Below are positions 1 to 9,874 of a stretch of DNA of 64,000 bases, piece by piece (position 1 is the first letter of the stretch; each line of letters begins with the position of its first letter). The notes below the pieces were generated by a model. The model ran no database searches, was not told the origin of the DNA, and saw only the letters and a list, made by a program, of their open reading frames with translations. Made by a program: the position numbers and the translations under genes. Origin of the DNA: Nemophila menziesii (taxonomy: Eukaryota; Streptophyta; Magnoliopsida; Boraginales; Hydrophyllaceae); the NCBI GenBank assembly GCA_029959085.1, contig JARWIR010000094.1, positions 1,674,001 to 1,738,000 on the forward strand. The letters are read 5' to 3'.

Positions 1-620
1 AAATAAAAAAACGAGCCGATTTTATGCACAAATTTCGCTGCTGATTTGTTGCTGAAATTGATGTTGATTCTTGCCAATAATAGCACAATGATTACCCACT
101 AATTGTTATCCCTTCGAAACCGAAACAACAAATCAGTAGAAAACACTTTTACTGCTCACCTTAATTCACGTTTCTTTCACGCCCAATTGCACCTCACGTG
201 TACCTCACGCACCGTCTTCCACACTTCTTCTGCCGACAAACTTTACAGCTCAGACCACTAACAATTACTTCCCAAACTTTACAGCTTTGAATCACACTAT
301 CTTTATTGAATTAATACTAAAGATATGAAATTACAAAAAAATGAAAATTAAAAGAGCTTGAAATTTTCCCAACTTCAGTCAACGCGGTCAACACTGGTCA
401 ATCTCCGGTCAAGCTCCACCCATAAGGTCGGAAAGTCATCGGAGATGGGAGGGGGAGGTCAACGGCGGTCAACCAGAGGCAAGGAATAGTCAAACTTTGA
501 CTAAACTTCAAACCCTAGTGAGAGAAAGAAGAGAGAAGGGAGAGGATTGTGTGTTTTAGGTGTTGTGTGTTTTTTTTTTATATATGGTTATTTTTTCTCT
601 TCTTTCCTTTAGTGCTACTG
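1..620. other. Left flank outside the array; possible minus-strand gene leader or LTR-like sequence
   Basis: This sequence is not found in any other unit; similarity to the array begins near 620, where it matches U4 from about 31,080. It is less AT-rich than the rest. Read on the minus strand, 490-570 is a pyrimidine-rich leader (CTCTCCCTTCTCTC type) followed by CTAG-GGTTT, which resembles a plant 5' leader. Positions 375-500 hold a cluster of GTCAA/TTGAC words. No open frame of useful length is present. It could be a gene 5' region or part of a retroelement; I cannot decide which. Confidence 0.4.
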
Positions 621-779
621 TGTACTATTGTGTTTAATAAATTTAATTGAAGTGGATGATTAATTAGAAAAACGAACAGAGACTCTATATATTTATATTT
701 ATACTTATAAGAGTACAATAACCTTTATTATATAATATGCAAAATCGGCATAATGTTTTACTAACGTTAGTGAAAAATG

Positions 780-1005
780 CAGGTATGACATAAAAAAAAA
801 ATCCATATGCAAAGAGATTGTCCCCAGATACAACTCTTAACATGCATATAGATAAATGTCATCTTAGTAAATTTTTAGAGACAACACAAATATTGGCGGG
901 TAAGCTACGACCAAGCGACCAAAGATGCGGTCTGTTACGGACATTTATGCATCAACCCACCCTTGTACATTGGAGTAGCTGCATACAATGAGGGGAACAA
1001 TTTTT
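780..1005 (+). pseudogene. UBZ4 zinc-finger (HAPLESS8-like) gene fragment, part 1, frameshifted
   Basis: Compared with the other copies this encodes the start CPICKEIV...TTLNMHIDKC, a C-x2-C...H-x3-C pattern typical of UBZ4/RAD18-type ubiquitin-binding zinc fingers. Next comes a region that in U5 reads DIYASTRPCTLEELDTVR. From memory of the family this pairing resembles plant HAPLESS8-like proteins (zinc finger, then a DIY...CTLEELD motif). Here five bases (ATCAT) present in U2 are missing after GAGATTGT, so the finger is out of frame. An acceptor-like AG precedes GTATGAC at the start. The fragment is interrupted at about 1,010 by the DUF724 inverted repeat. Confidence 0.55.
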
Positions 1006-1035
1006 CCATAAAGATATTTTTTATCTTAGAACTAT

Positions 1036-1832
1036 AAGCCCTTTTCTTGTAAATTTTATTGAAGAATTTTTTTTATATGATGATGAGCTAACTGAAGAGG
1101 AAGATAAAGAAATGGTACACGTGGCACCAAATAATGTAGAGGAGATGAGGGATCAAAATGAAATTTTAACAATTTTTGCTGTAAATACCGGGACAATTGA
1201 AAAAATGTATAACTGGCCCTTTATAAAGTGTTCGATTTGGGAAATAGTCGAGTCAATGGATGTATTAACAAGAATGCGGCAAACGCCATAGTTTTCACCT
1301 TTGAATGAATATGAAGAGATATCCTGCGAAGAACTTGCGATAAACTTGATGCTGCAATTTGCTTAGAAAGTCGATATAATATCAAGATTATGTGTAGATG
1401 ATATGAAATCTACCGATATTACCTCATTAAGACTATCAAAAATACCATTAATAATACTCGTATCTTTCATATCATCTATAGATAATCTTGATATCATATC
1501 CACTTTATAAGCAAATTTCCTAATCAAGACTATCGTAAGTCTTCATGGGATTTCTCTTCATATTTATTCAAAAGTGAAAAATGTGGCGTTTGTGGCATTC
1601 TTATAAATACATCCATGGATTCAACTGTTTCTCAAATCCTGGAACTCTTTATAAAGGGTCAGTTATACATTTTTTCTACTACAATAATTGTTAAATTTTC
1701 GTTTTGATCCCTCATCTCCTCCACATTATTAGGTGCCACCTGTACAATTGATTTATCTCCCTCTTTAGTTATCTCATCATCATCTATAAAAAATTTTCGT
1801 CAATACAAATTTATAAAAGAAAAGGGCTTATT
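1036..1832. repeat. Inverted repeat of a DUF724 gene fragment (U1)
   Basis: Left arm about 1,036-1,408, spacer 1,409-1,464, right arm about 1,465-1,832. Both outer ends carry the word AGCCCTTTTCTT in opposite orientation. Read on the plus strand, the left arm gives DDELTEEEDKEMVHVAPNN, then PFIKCSIWEIVESMDV, TRMRQTP, FSPLNEYEE and EELAINLM. The right arm gives the same protein on the minus strand. The order of words (PF-k-SP-W-IESMEVF-RMPQ-PHF-PL, then EG-AIG-MVTFA, then a DDP-like step) is the signature I know from plant DUF724 proteins. Both arms have stops, so neither encodes protein, but a transcript through the region would fold into a ~370-bp stem. The element splits the zinc-finger fragment. 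Confidence 0.7.
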
Positions 1833-1962
1833 GTATACCTGAAAGTCAACATATTGATCCACAAGGTGACATCAATAGGAAAGGGAAGAGACATGTGACA
1901 GAAGAACCAGAAAATAGCAATTCTCGTAAAGAAAGGAAAGTACCAAGGACGTAGACACCGGT
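1833..1962 (+). pseudogene. UBZ4 zinc-finger gene fragment, part 2 (basic tail)
   Basis: Continuation of the zinc-finger fragment after the DUF724 palindrome. It reads roughly SQHIDPQGDINRKGKRH followed by EEPENSNSRKERK, a Lys/Arg/Ser-rich tail. In U3 and U5 the same tail follows directly on the zinc-finger part, which shows that the DUF724 palindrome interrupts it here. Confidence 0.5.
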
Positions 1963-2487
1963 TATAATATTTTTCTCCTTTATTGATTAATAGACGTCAT
2001 GATCCTCGTTAAGTTTTCATAACTTTCAGTTGCTCAGTGGTTATTTAAGTTTATGTTCGAAAGTTTTGATTTATAGTATTTGTTTTTATATTATGTTGTT
2101 TATATGATATAATATAGGTTACTTTTTACAATATAGGGACTTATAGTTAGATTAATTTACAAAATAGGAAAACATGTAATTTCATTTTTGCCTATGACCC
2201 AATAATGCAATCTTTTATTAAGTTTCAATTGGTCTCGGATTTTTTCGCATATCTTTTTAAGCTTTTACTTATAATATATGTATGAATAATATAGGAACTT
2301 ATAGTGTGATTATAAAAAAAAATTATTGTAGTTTTTACATAATATAGGGACAAATATTGCAATTAAATTAAAATAAAATATACCATCACCCCAACCCTTA
2401 GCCCCCTATATAAATATCTTGATACATCGCTTATTAATCTTATCTTAATTATTTAAATTATTTAAAAATTAAAAAATTAAAAGAATA
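1963..2487. other. Non-coding stretch with degenerate 'ATATAGGGAC-TATAGTG' words
   Basis: No reading frame of note. The phrase ATATAGGGAC(C/T)TATAGTG followed by an A/T run recurs about four times between 2,115 and 2,370 at irregular spacing of roughly 80-110 bases. The same words recur at the matching places in U3, U4, U5 and U6 and near the unit ends. This looks like old, decayed tandem-repeat sequence. Confidence 0.45.
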
Positions 2488-2720
2488 ACGCGTCGTATTC
2501 TGGGAACACATTTTTTTCCAAGAGATCACCCTGCTGTTAAAGAGATCTAATTTTGGTAGTTAGTGTGTAGATAATCCATTGTCGAAGATGATTTCTCCCC
2601 AAACTCTTGGAGAAGTATCTGTTTTTTATCCGATTATCTAAGATTTCACATTGAACCGGAGGTTGAGCTGAACCTTGAGATACCTAGTCCACCAGGGTCA
2701 TATCTACCAGTTTTATTCTG
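2488..2720 (+). other. U1/U4-specific insert with a short open frame
   Basis: Between GAATAAC and GGTTGG the U1 and U4 copies carry about 230 bases of less AT-rich sequence, where U3, U5 and U6 have an unrelated AT-rich segment. One plus frame is open for about 45 codons and includes EDDFSPNSWRSICFLSDY, then FHIEPEVELNLEIPSPPG. It looks like captured coding sequence, but I do not recognise it, and no clear splice sites flank it. Confidence 0.35.
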
Positions 2721-3414
2721 GTTGGTTAATTTAATATAAGGTAACTCAAACTTGTTGAGCTTTGATTTTTAATTAAAATTGAAAAAACTCAACAATCGTT
2801 TTAAAAATAAAAAGATAAAAAAATTAAAATATAAAATACAATTACAATATTGCATTGTACAAATTAATCATAAAAATATTACAATGCAAAGTAATTTATA
2901 AAATTTACAAAACGTATAATCATCAAATGTCGACAAGTTAAAAAAGTATTTATTTTATCATTTTCTTTAATTTCATTCTTCTCTTTTCTAACAAAATAAT
3001 CATCAATTCATTGTTCTCACTGTCTTTGTTTTTCCACATTGCTTCGTTTTTCCAAATTGCTTCGTCATTATTTTTTTTCTTTTTTCATCACTTACCTTTT
3101 TATTTTTTATTCAATATAATAATCAGATTCTTCTTTAGCACATTAACAGAGGGTTCGAATCTTGGCATCTACTAGTACCCAATCTCTCATCTCATTAGTT
3201 ACAATACTCTCTCTCTCTTGAGAAGTGTTGAGACTTTTCATAATCCAATGGTCATAGATTTTGTGTGTTTATATTAATTGCACATTTTCTATTTTCTAAT
3301 CTAGATTTTTTATCGGTATTGTATATTCGTTGTCTAATTTTTAAGGTTTTTTCTGTTTAGTATATTTCATTTATTTCCTAATCGATTTTACTCATTATTT
3401 TTTATGCATGTTCC
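2721..3414. other. AT-rich spacer upstream of the LINE fragment
   Basis: Conserved between units but without coding signal. It holds a phrase like a tRNA B box (GGGTTCGAATCTTGG at about 3,151-3,165), a short CTCTCTCT tract near 3,209 and long T runs. It may contain the 5' leader of the LINE that follows, or an old SINE half. I see no clear A box. Confidence 0.3.
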
Positions 3415-4900
3415 TTGAGTCTTTCTCGGTCTGCTTGTGAAAACTCCTCTTAAAGGAAAGAAAGGGAGTATTGTAATTCAATTAGATAAAGTGGAGAAGA
3501 ATGTAACTAGAAGTTAAACTTCAACATCTCATGTGATTAAAGTTTCTTTGTGGTTGAGAAGGAATTTCATATATTGTCTGAAAAGAAAATGGGCTCCAAA
3601 ACTATTGGGTTTGTCTCAAGTGAGGAAGATATGTAACCGGGTGTAATATTCTTGTCAAGTGTGATATTTTGGATAATTCTACAAATAAGGTGAGTGAACT
3701 GAACCTCTATGATGTGGTTTTTGAAAATTTGTAGAAGGTTAGTCTAATGAATTTCCGTGATTTGCATGTTGGTAACTCTCATGCTTCCCCTCTGAAAGCA
3801 ATAGAAGGAGGAAAACAAGAGTTATGTGAGTCTAAAATCTTCCATGATTTATCTAATATTATGGAAATCAAGGATAGTAACTTCAGTTTAGGGACATTGA
3901 AGGCTAGTTATGGCTTATCTTTACTAATTAAAAGTGTTTTAGAGATAGGGTTTACTATTTTGTCTAGACTTTGGAGATAGAAAGTTTTTCCACGAAGGGG
4001 AATTTTAATGGGAAATTTTTTTTTCATAAAATTATGAAGAAGATATTAAGCTTGAATTTTTTATCCTCCTGGGATTAAGGCAAAAAAGAAACAGGTGAAT
4101 CCTCTTAAAAAATTAATGAAAAGGTATTTAATATTTGGTAAGATTTTTTGATAGGACAATTTTTAGTAAGTCTCCTGATTTCTACATCGTAAAGAGCGTG
4201 CTTGTATACCCTAGAAAGATATTGGAAAACCTATTAATTAATATATATTTATTTAAATATAAAATTGTTCCACTTTTAAAGTGAAGGAACTTATAACAAG
4301 ATACTTGAGCAGGTGTTGAATGTTCGAAGCAACATCATACTTAAGAAGATGCTTGAAAAGATAGATACTAAGAGGTTTCATACTTAAGAAGATTTCACTA
4401 CAATTGTAGATAAATGATGGAGTTTTATATGTGGGTAGTGCATTTCGTGTTGTTGTTCAAATGGACGCAATTATTGTTACTAGACAAAGATTGACCTAGT
4501 ATAGATTGTGTATTGAAATTTATATCTCTAGAAACTTAATTCATTAAGTTTATGGCTATATTAATGAAGAAATGTGTCATGATGTTGAAGTGTTGTATGT
4601 ATTGAGTGCCTACTAAGAGTAAGGTTTGTACGGAAGCAATTATAACATTGCGGACTACACTAAGAAAAAGAAAAAAATGGAGGTAAATGTTTAATCACCA
4701 TGATAAACTATAGTTTCTACATTAAATGTAAGGGAGGTCAATAGGGCCTTCAAGCAACATGAAGTTTCTAAATTCATTAAATAAATTATTGTGTGTCTAC
4801 TAGAAACTAAAATAGAAAAATCTAAATATGATGAATTTTATAAACATTTCAGTGGTTTGGAATAATGTAATTATTAATTCTTTCATTTCAAACTTGACAC
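3415..4900 (+). mobile_element. Degenerate 5' half of a plant LINE: ORF1 (DUF4283, zinc knuckle) and start of ORF2 (EEP nuclease)
   Basis: Pieces of two non-LTR retrotransposon ORFs appear in order. First come ORF1-like words (GSIVIQLDKVDE, VIKSFFVVEKAFHIL, MGSKTIGFVSSEED in the better copies). Then comes a DUF4283-like stretch (SAIRVVDQMDAIIVT, RLCIEI, VYGYINEETCHDVEVVYVW) ending at PTKCKVCKE, the first half of a CCHC knuckle. About 100 bases later is the start of an EEP endonuclease (STLNVREVNRAFKQ, then DVVCLLETKMEKSKYDEF). Many stops and frameshifts are present, and the nuclease, reverse transcriptase and RNase H parts are absent. The element is dead and ends about 60 codons into ORF2. 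Confidence 0.7.
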
Positions 4901-5064
4901 TGAGAAAAAAAAACATTGGGAACACTTGTTTTATGCATTGGGTGAAGTGTTATTGAACACTAAGTGGTACATCAAACACGAGCACAATATTATACCATTG
5001 AAAAAAAGATTTAGCACAAAATTTCAAAATTTAACACTGAAAAATAACGAAACATTTCATTTTT

Positions 5065-5370
5065 TTAATAATACACTAACCAATATACATTGAGAGCTTT
5101 GACCTTGACACATGGGTAAAAAATATTATAATAGAAAAAGCATACTATATTATTGATATGACTAAAATAGTTACTGGATCCCTTAATTATTTGAGTCCAA
5201 CCCAGTTCCTGTACCAAACATTTCTTGAAATAAAGAATGTCCAGTACTGTTCCTTCGATCAAGCTCCTCGATCGTGCAATATGGATCTGTTCAATAAACA
5301 TCCGAGATCTATTTCATCTTCCTCTTCCATTTTATTTTTAGCAGGACATCTTTTAACATAGGGACTTTGA
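5065..5370 (-). pseudogene. Minus-strand gene scrap (possible second HAPLESS8-like piece)
   Basis: The minus strand is open from 5,301 to 5,065 (start MFIEQIHIARSRSLIEG). In another frame the U2, U3 and U6 versions read CTLEELDRRN followed, after a stop, by FQEMFGTGTRLASNEGPG. CTLEELDRRN echoes the CTLEELD motif of the zinc-finger fragment at the unit start, so this may be a second piece of a related gene. The evidence is one short motif only. The segment recurs in every unit. Confidence 0.3.
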
Positions 5371-6488
5371 CAACAATCAAGAAACTGAAAAGGGGTAAAT
5401 TGCAATTTTTGTTATGAGAGTGTGATCAAGTGGTCGATGTAATATATAACATAGTTTAACTTTGTTTCAAAAGCTTCAGATTTGACACAATTAACAGAAT
5501 AGACTATAATCTTTGATGTAATCTTTAAGTAATAAATGAAAATTTAAAACGAAGAATCCTAGAACATTTTTTCTTTTGATGTTATGTACTTTGACAAGTA
5601 TAGGATTAGAGGTTTTAGTAATAGAAAAAAGGTTGTTATGTGTAATATATGGACCTATAAAGTATTCAGGACTAAATCAATGGGGATTAAAAGTCTAAAA
5701 GTTAAATTAGGTTGACTTAAATATTGAAATGCAATAACTAAATTATATAAATAAGTAACTCAATGAATGCTAAAAATCAACAAAAAATTTATATTCCGAA
5801 TAAGGCTTATAGATTTCTATTGTGGAGACTTGGAGTATTTTATTCCCTCATATATTTTTTTTTTTGAATAATTCGCATTGAATAACATTCTCAGCTTTGC
5901 ATTATTTTCGCCAAGTTAAAATAGAGGAAATTATCCTAGATAAGAAAGTTTCTAATAAAAGGGTTTTATTCTAAGAGTAAGCTTGTAAAAAATTAGGCAT
6001 AAAAACAACACTTTAAGAATCATGAGAATACGTGTTTGATCAATGAACAATCAGTCACAAACATAAGTGGGTCTAGCAACAAATAAATTAGTCACGTGTA
6101 ACAAGATTGATTTTTCTACAATTACAAAATTAACCATTAATTCAAGGTTCTTTGTTTTGGTTTTCGTAAAAGTTATTTGGAAACTGTTAGGTAAATTAAA
6201 TATTAAATTTAGAGCATGATATATTATAAAGTTAGGTTGGGGTTTGATAATAGTTTTGAGAATCCTGATTGTAATGTTATTATATTTAGTGTTTGTTCTA
6301 TGGATTAAGTTTAAGTTGTGCATGTTTAATCTAAACCTGCATTTATATCCTGCAAGTTGTTTTGTAATGAAATTTTTTTATATTTAGATAAAAAAGGTCT
6401 AGATCACTATAATATATTCCTTCTTTTCTATTAAGATTACCTAGTTAGTTGAGAAATTTTTGTAACAAAGCAAAAAGTGAGTGGGATT
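5371..6488. other. Conserved non-coding block
   Basis: AT-rich sequence shared by all units, with no credible coding frame. The ~90-codon minus frame at 6,051-6,323 is not kept open in the U3, U5 and U6 copies. Near 5,860 the U1 and U4 copies part company: this is the junction where U4 switches to U2-like sequence. Confidence 0.4.
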
Positions 6489-6765
6489 GTGTCCCAAATT
6501 TTTTTAGGTTCGCCCAACTTTCCTAACATTAATTTTGAGTTAATTATATTAGGTTCTTATATACAAAAATTAATCAATTACACTGTAAATTTTGTATTAA
6601 TATTATCATATAAATATAAAATTTCATACAAACAATAAAGTATATCAAAACCTAATACAATTAATTTTATACAACATTAGGGAGCCACATATATTTTGAA
6701 AATAAAACTCATACAATTTTAGTAATTCTTTTTAATGGAGTCTAAAAAGAATTTTTAAACCGAGG
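6489..6765. other. ~275-bp AT-rich insertion before the promoter module (U1; trace in U3)
   Basis: Other units read GTGAGTGGGACATAGCCCCG continuously. U1 reads GTGAGTGGGA, then about 275 extra bases, then CCACATAACCCCGAATAGGG. The 3' part of the insertion is also present at 29,320-29,390 in U3. I see no clear terminal repeats, tail or coding frame. Confidence 0.4.
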
Positions 6766-7200
6766 GCCACATAACCCCGAATAGGGCTGCACACGAAAAC
6801 CGCAAAACCGCTCAACTTACACGACCAATAGTTTGTAGTGGGCCAATTTTTTTATGGTTTTGGTTTGGTTCACTGTTTGGAAAAAACCCAATCCGCGGGT
6901 AACTGATTTGGCCCAATTTTTTTTGTGTAACCCTAGCTATAAAAACTGTGGGATAAAATATCCCACCTCATTTACTCTTCCTTTGTAGGTTGTATGAAAA
7001 CTTTATCTCTCCCTACAACTTTATCTCCATTTTTTTAGTGTGTTCTCCGAAAAACCCTAAAGAAAATTTATTTAATCTAATTAACTCTGAGCCTTATCTA
7101 TCTTTTTATCTATTTAAATATGCTAAGGTGTTACGTTTCTCTGTAGATTTACACTATTCCTATGGTAGTTCGGATGGTTTTTATCAACATTTCCAGCAAG
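6766..7200 (+). promoter_or_regulatory. Promoter and 5' leader module (GGGCC boxes, TATA, telo-box), U1 copy
   Basis: Two GGGCC/GGCCC boxes (near 6,840 and 6,910) precede a TATA box (CTATAAAAA, 6,937-6,945). They are followed by a pyrimidine-rich leader and the telo-box AAACCCTAAAG (about 7,052-7,061). The leader ends at CAGCAAGG-TATTTTCTC (about 7,200), a possible splice donor. This combination (site II GGGCC plus telo-box close to TATA) is typical of plant ribosomal-protein and other translation-related promoters. In U1 it has no GMI1 module downstream; it points at the U2 zinc-finger fragment instead. Confidence 0.6.
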
Positions 7201-8112
7201 GTATTTTCTCTTTTTTCTTCTTTTCTACTCTAGATTATTTATTTTAATTTATTTTATTTAGATCTACTGATGTTTTGTTGTATACTTTTTATTGATTTAC
7301 AGTTTAAATATTTTTATTTTGGTATAAATCCATTAGCCAAAGAGCGTGGTACAGTTCATTGTTGGGTAATATTCTTGTGTCTAAACTTATAAATTAATTT
7401 TTTTGTTATTTGTGTATTTATGTATTTTAATGTTTTTCTGTTGTGATGTTTTTTTTCTACTGTTCATGGATAAATGCAGTCTTTATTTGTTGAAATAAAA
7501 AACTGCATGTATTGAACTAGTACAAAATCAAAAAAATGTATTTGGTTAAAATATTCCTGGAAGAACATTAGATGAGGTTGTTGGTACTTACCTTTGAATC
7601 ATCAAGAGTTATTTATTGTGGTTTGGATTAATTGGTTGCTTCAAATACTTAGATTTTTATATTATCTTGTATTTAATATGGTGTTACATCTGTTTAATTA
7701 TTTTACAGAACAATTTTTAAGCGCAGATGGAGGATTGCGGTAATTGTTCTTTACTTTTAATCATTATCTATTTAATTATTTAGTAATAGATTTAAGTTGT
7801 TGCTTATAAGAAACCTAAAGAAGTAAGAATATGATATTAATTTTTTTTACAGCAATTTGCACCATTTGTCCCTGTGTTTTGCAAATTAATCAAATATACC
7901 CGTCTTTCAAAATGTATGTGTTATGCAAAATAATTAAAATATACCCTTCTTTCAAAATGTAGCAATTATATAGGGTTATTTTTACAATGATAATACATGG
8001 TTATATTTGTTACTCTTTAAGATAAATACAGGGGTTTCTTCTTGGATAATAATAGATTTTTATTACAAATTGGATAAGATAACCTTGTACTACTTTAATG
8101 CTTCATATTTTT
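7201..8112 (+). other. Intron-like region downstream of the promoter
   Basis: T-rich sequence with exon-like islets that I cannot assign. One is near 7,335-7,365 (after CCATTAG, containing GAGCGTGGTACAGTTCA). Another follows the acceptor TTACAG near 7,708 (containing GCAGATGGAGGATTGCG before GTAATTG). The islets recur in U3, U5 and U6. They could be remnants of the gene that supplied the promoter. Confidence 0.35.
7870..8000 (+). repeat. Short tandem repeat, ~48-bp period (U1 copy)
   Basis: The phrase TGTGTT(A/T)TGCAAAxTAAT, then AAATATACCC, TCTTTCAAAATGTA, is repeated about two times in a row and followed by a partial copy. It is also present at about 25,075-25,190, 30,560-30,680, 48,140-48,260 and 58,720-58,850. 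Confidence 0.55.
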
Positions 8113-8560
8113 AAGTCCAAAAACCATTTTGGGGCCAATACACTAACCCGCTTTTTCCTATTTTAGTAGAGTATTGGATTACTGACAAAAAAAATAGAAC
8201 GTAGAATATGATAAAACCTAAAATTTCACTTTATTGATTTAGAAAATGTAAAAGAAATTACTCTAATTTCTCCATAATCTTTTTGAAAATTAGATCATAT
8301 ATTACCTTTATAGAATGTAATAGAATATTGTGTCTCCTTTTTTAATCATTGATCTCATTTGACGAAATCAATTTTTTGTAATTCTAATGTGTATTATTGT
8401 GTTTAATAGAATTTAACTGAAGTAGATGATTAATAAGAAAAACGAACAGAGAAACTATATATTTATATTTATATTTATACTTATAAGAGTATAATAACCT
8501 TTATTATATATTATGCAAAATCGGAATAATTCTTTACTAATGTTAGTGAAAAATATAGGT

Positions 8561-8800
8561 ATGACATTAGAAAAATTCCATATGCAAAGAGATTGTATCA
8601 TCCCCAAATACAACTCTAAACATGCATATAGATAAATGTCATCTTAGTAAATTTTTAGAAACAACACAAATAGTGGCGGGAAAGCTACAACCAAGCGACC
8701 AAAGATGTAGTGAGGACATTTATGCATCAACCTACCCTTGTACATTGGAGTATCTTGATACAGTGAGGGAACAATTATTCCATCAAGCTACTTTTTATCT
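8561..8800 (+). pseudogene. UBZ4 zinc-finger gene fragment (U2), longest uninterrupted copy
   Basis: This copy has neither the GGCGGATCC element nor the 5-base loss. It reads ICKEIVSSPNTTLNMHIDKC and continues in one frame through KLQPSDQR to DIYASTYPCTLEYLDTVR. It therefore shows the joined arrangement of the finger and the DIY...CTLE motif. The first finger Cys has become Ser (TTCCATA instead of TGTCCCATA). The open frame 8,622-8,837 lies within it. Its basic tail is lost because the DUF724 repeat and a deletion follow. Confidence 0.55.
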
Positions 8801-9380
8801 TAGAACTATATGGCATTTTCTTATAAATTTGTATTGACGAAAAATATTTATAGATGATGATGAGCTAATTGAAGAAGGAGATAAAGAAATTGTACACGTG
8901 GCACCAAATAATGTGGAAGAGATGAGGGATCAAAACTAAAATTTAACAATTTTTGAAGTAAATACCGGGACAGTTGTGTTCTAGGATTTGGGAAACAGTA
9001 GAATCAATGGATGTATTTACAAGAATGCGACAAACGCTACAGTTTTCACCTTTGAATGAATATGACGAGAGATCCCGCGAAGAACTTGCGATAAACTTGA
9101 TGATGAAATTTGCTTATAAAGCCGATATGATATCAAGATTATGTGTAGATGATATGAAATCTACCGATATTATCTCATTAGGACTATCCAAAATACCATT
9201 AATAATACTCGTATCTTTCATATGATCTACAGATAATCTTGATATCATATCCGCTTTATAAGCAAATTTCATCATAAGTTTATCGCAATTCTTCATGGGA
9301 TTTCTCTTCATTTCAAAGGTGAAAAATGTGGAGTTTGTGGCATTCTTATAAATACACCCATACATTCGACTGTTTCCCAA
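8800..9380. repeat. DUF724 inverted repeat with truncated right arm (U2)
   Basis: Left arm about 8,800-9,159, spacer 9,160-9,215, right arm 9,216 to about 9,378. The right arm stops inside the ESMDVF region and is joined to the AATCGACAAGTTAAA spacer found upstream of the LINE. The plus frame 8,974-9,225 and the minus frame 9,392-9,114 are the two arms. Both show ESMDVFTRMRQ / FSPLNEYDERS-type words of the DUF724 family. The left arm here has fewer stops than in U1. Confidence 0.7.
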
Positions 9381-9874
9381 TTTATTCGACAAGTTAAAAA
9401 AAATATTTTTTTATCATTCTCTTTAATTTCATTCTTCTCTATTCTGACAAAATAATCATCTCATCCATTATTCTCATTGTCTTTGTTTTTCCATATTACT
9501 TCGTTTTTCCAGATTGATTCGTCTTTATTTTTCTTTCTTTTTTTGATCACTTACCTTTTTAGGTATTTTTTTAATTTAATAATCGATTCTTCTTTAGCAC
9601 ATTAATAAAAGGTTCAAATCTTGTCAACTACTAGTACCCAATCTCTCATCTCATTAGTTACTTTACTCGCTCTCTCTCTCTTGAGAAGTGTTGAGACTTT
9701 TCATAATCTAATGGTCATAAATTTTATATGTTCATATTAATTGCTCATTTTCTATTTTTCAATCTAGATTATATATCTGTATTGTATATTCGTTTTCTAA
9801 TTTTTAAGGTTTTTTCTATTTAGTATATTTCATTTATTTTCTAATCGATTTTACTCAATATTTTTTATGTATGA
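9381..9874. other. AT-rich spacer upstream of the LINE fragment (U2)
   Basis: Equivalent of 2,930-3,414 in U1: T-rich, with a B-box-like phrase (GGTTCAAATCTTG, about 9,612) and a CTCTCTCT tract near 9,670. No coding signal. Confidence 0.35.

Larger units (their letters stand above)
620..8112 (+). repeat. Array unit U1 (left-truncated, no GMI1 module)
   Basis: First unit of the tandem array. Order: UBZ zinc-finger fragment, DUF724 inverted repeat, rest of the zinc-finger fragment, LINE 5' fragment, minus-strand scrap, promoter and leader module, then a direct jump to the start of U2 after the words CTTGTACTACTTTAATGCTT. Full units continue here into the GMI1 module, so U1 has lost everything from that module to the unit end. 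Its 620-5,850 part matches U4 31,080-36,315 almost base for base at a constant offset of about 30,460. Confidence 0.85.

Noticed and set aside
3130..3230. Functional tRNA at the GGGTTCGAATC phrase
   Set aside because: Only a B-box-like word is present; no A box or acceptor-stem pairing was seen.
6051..6323. 90-codon minus frame (also 12,833 and 36,555)
   Set aside because: Open only in some copies, rich in Asn/Ile/Thr as expected from AT bias, with no motif; U3, U5 and U6 copies are broken.
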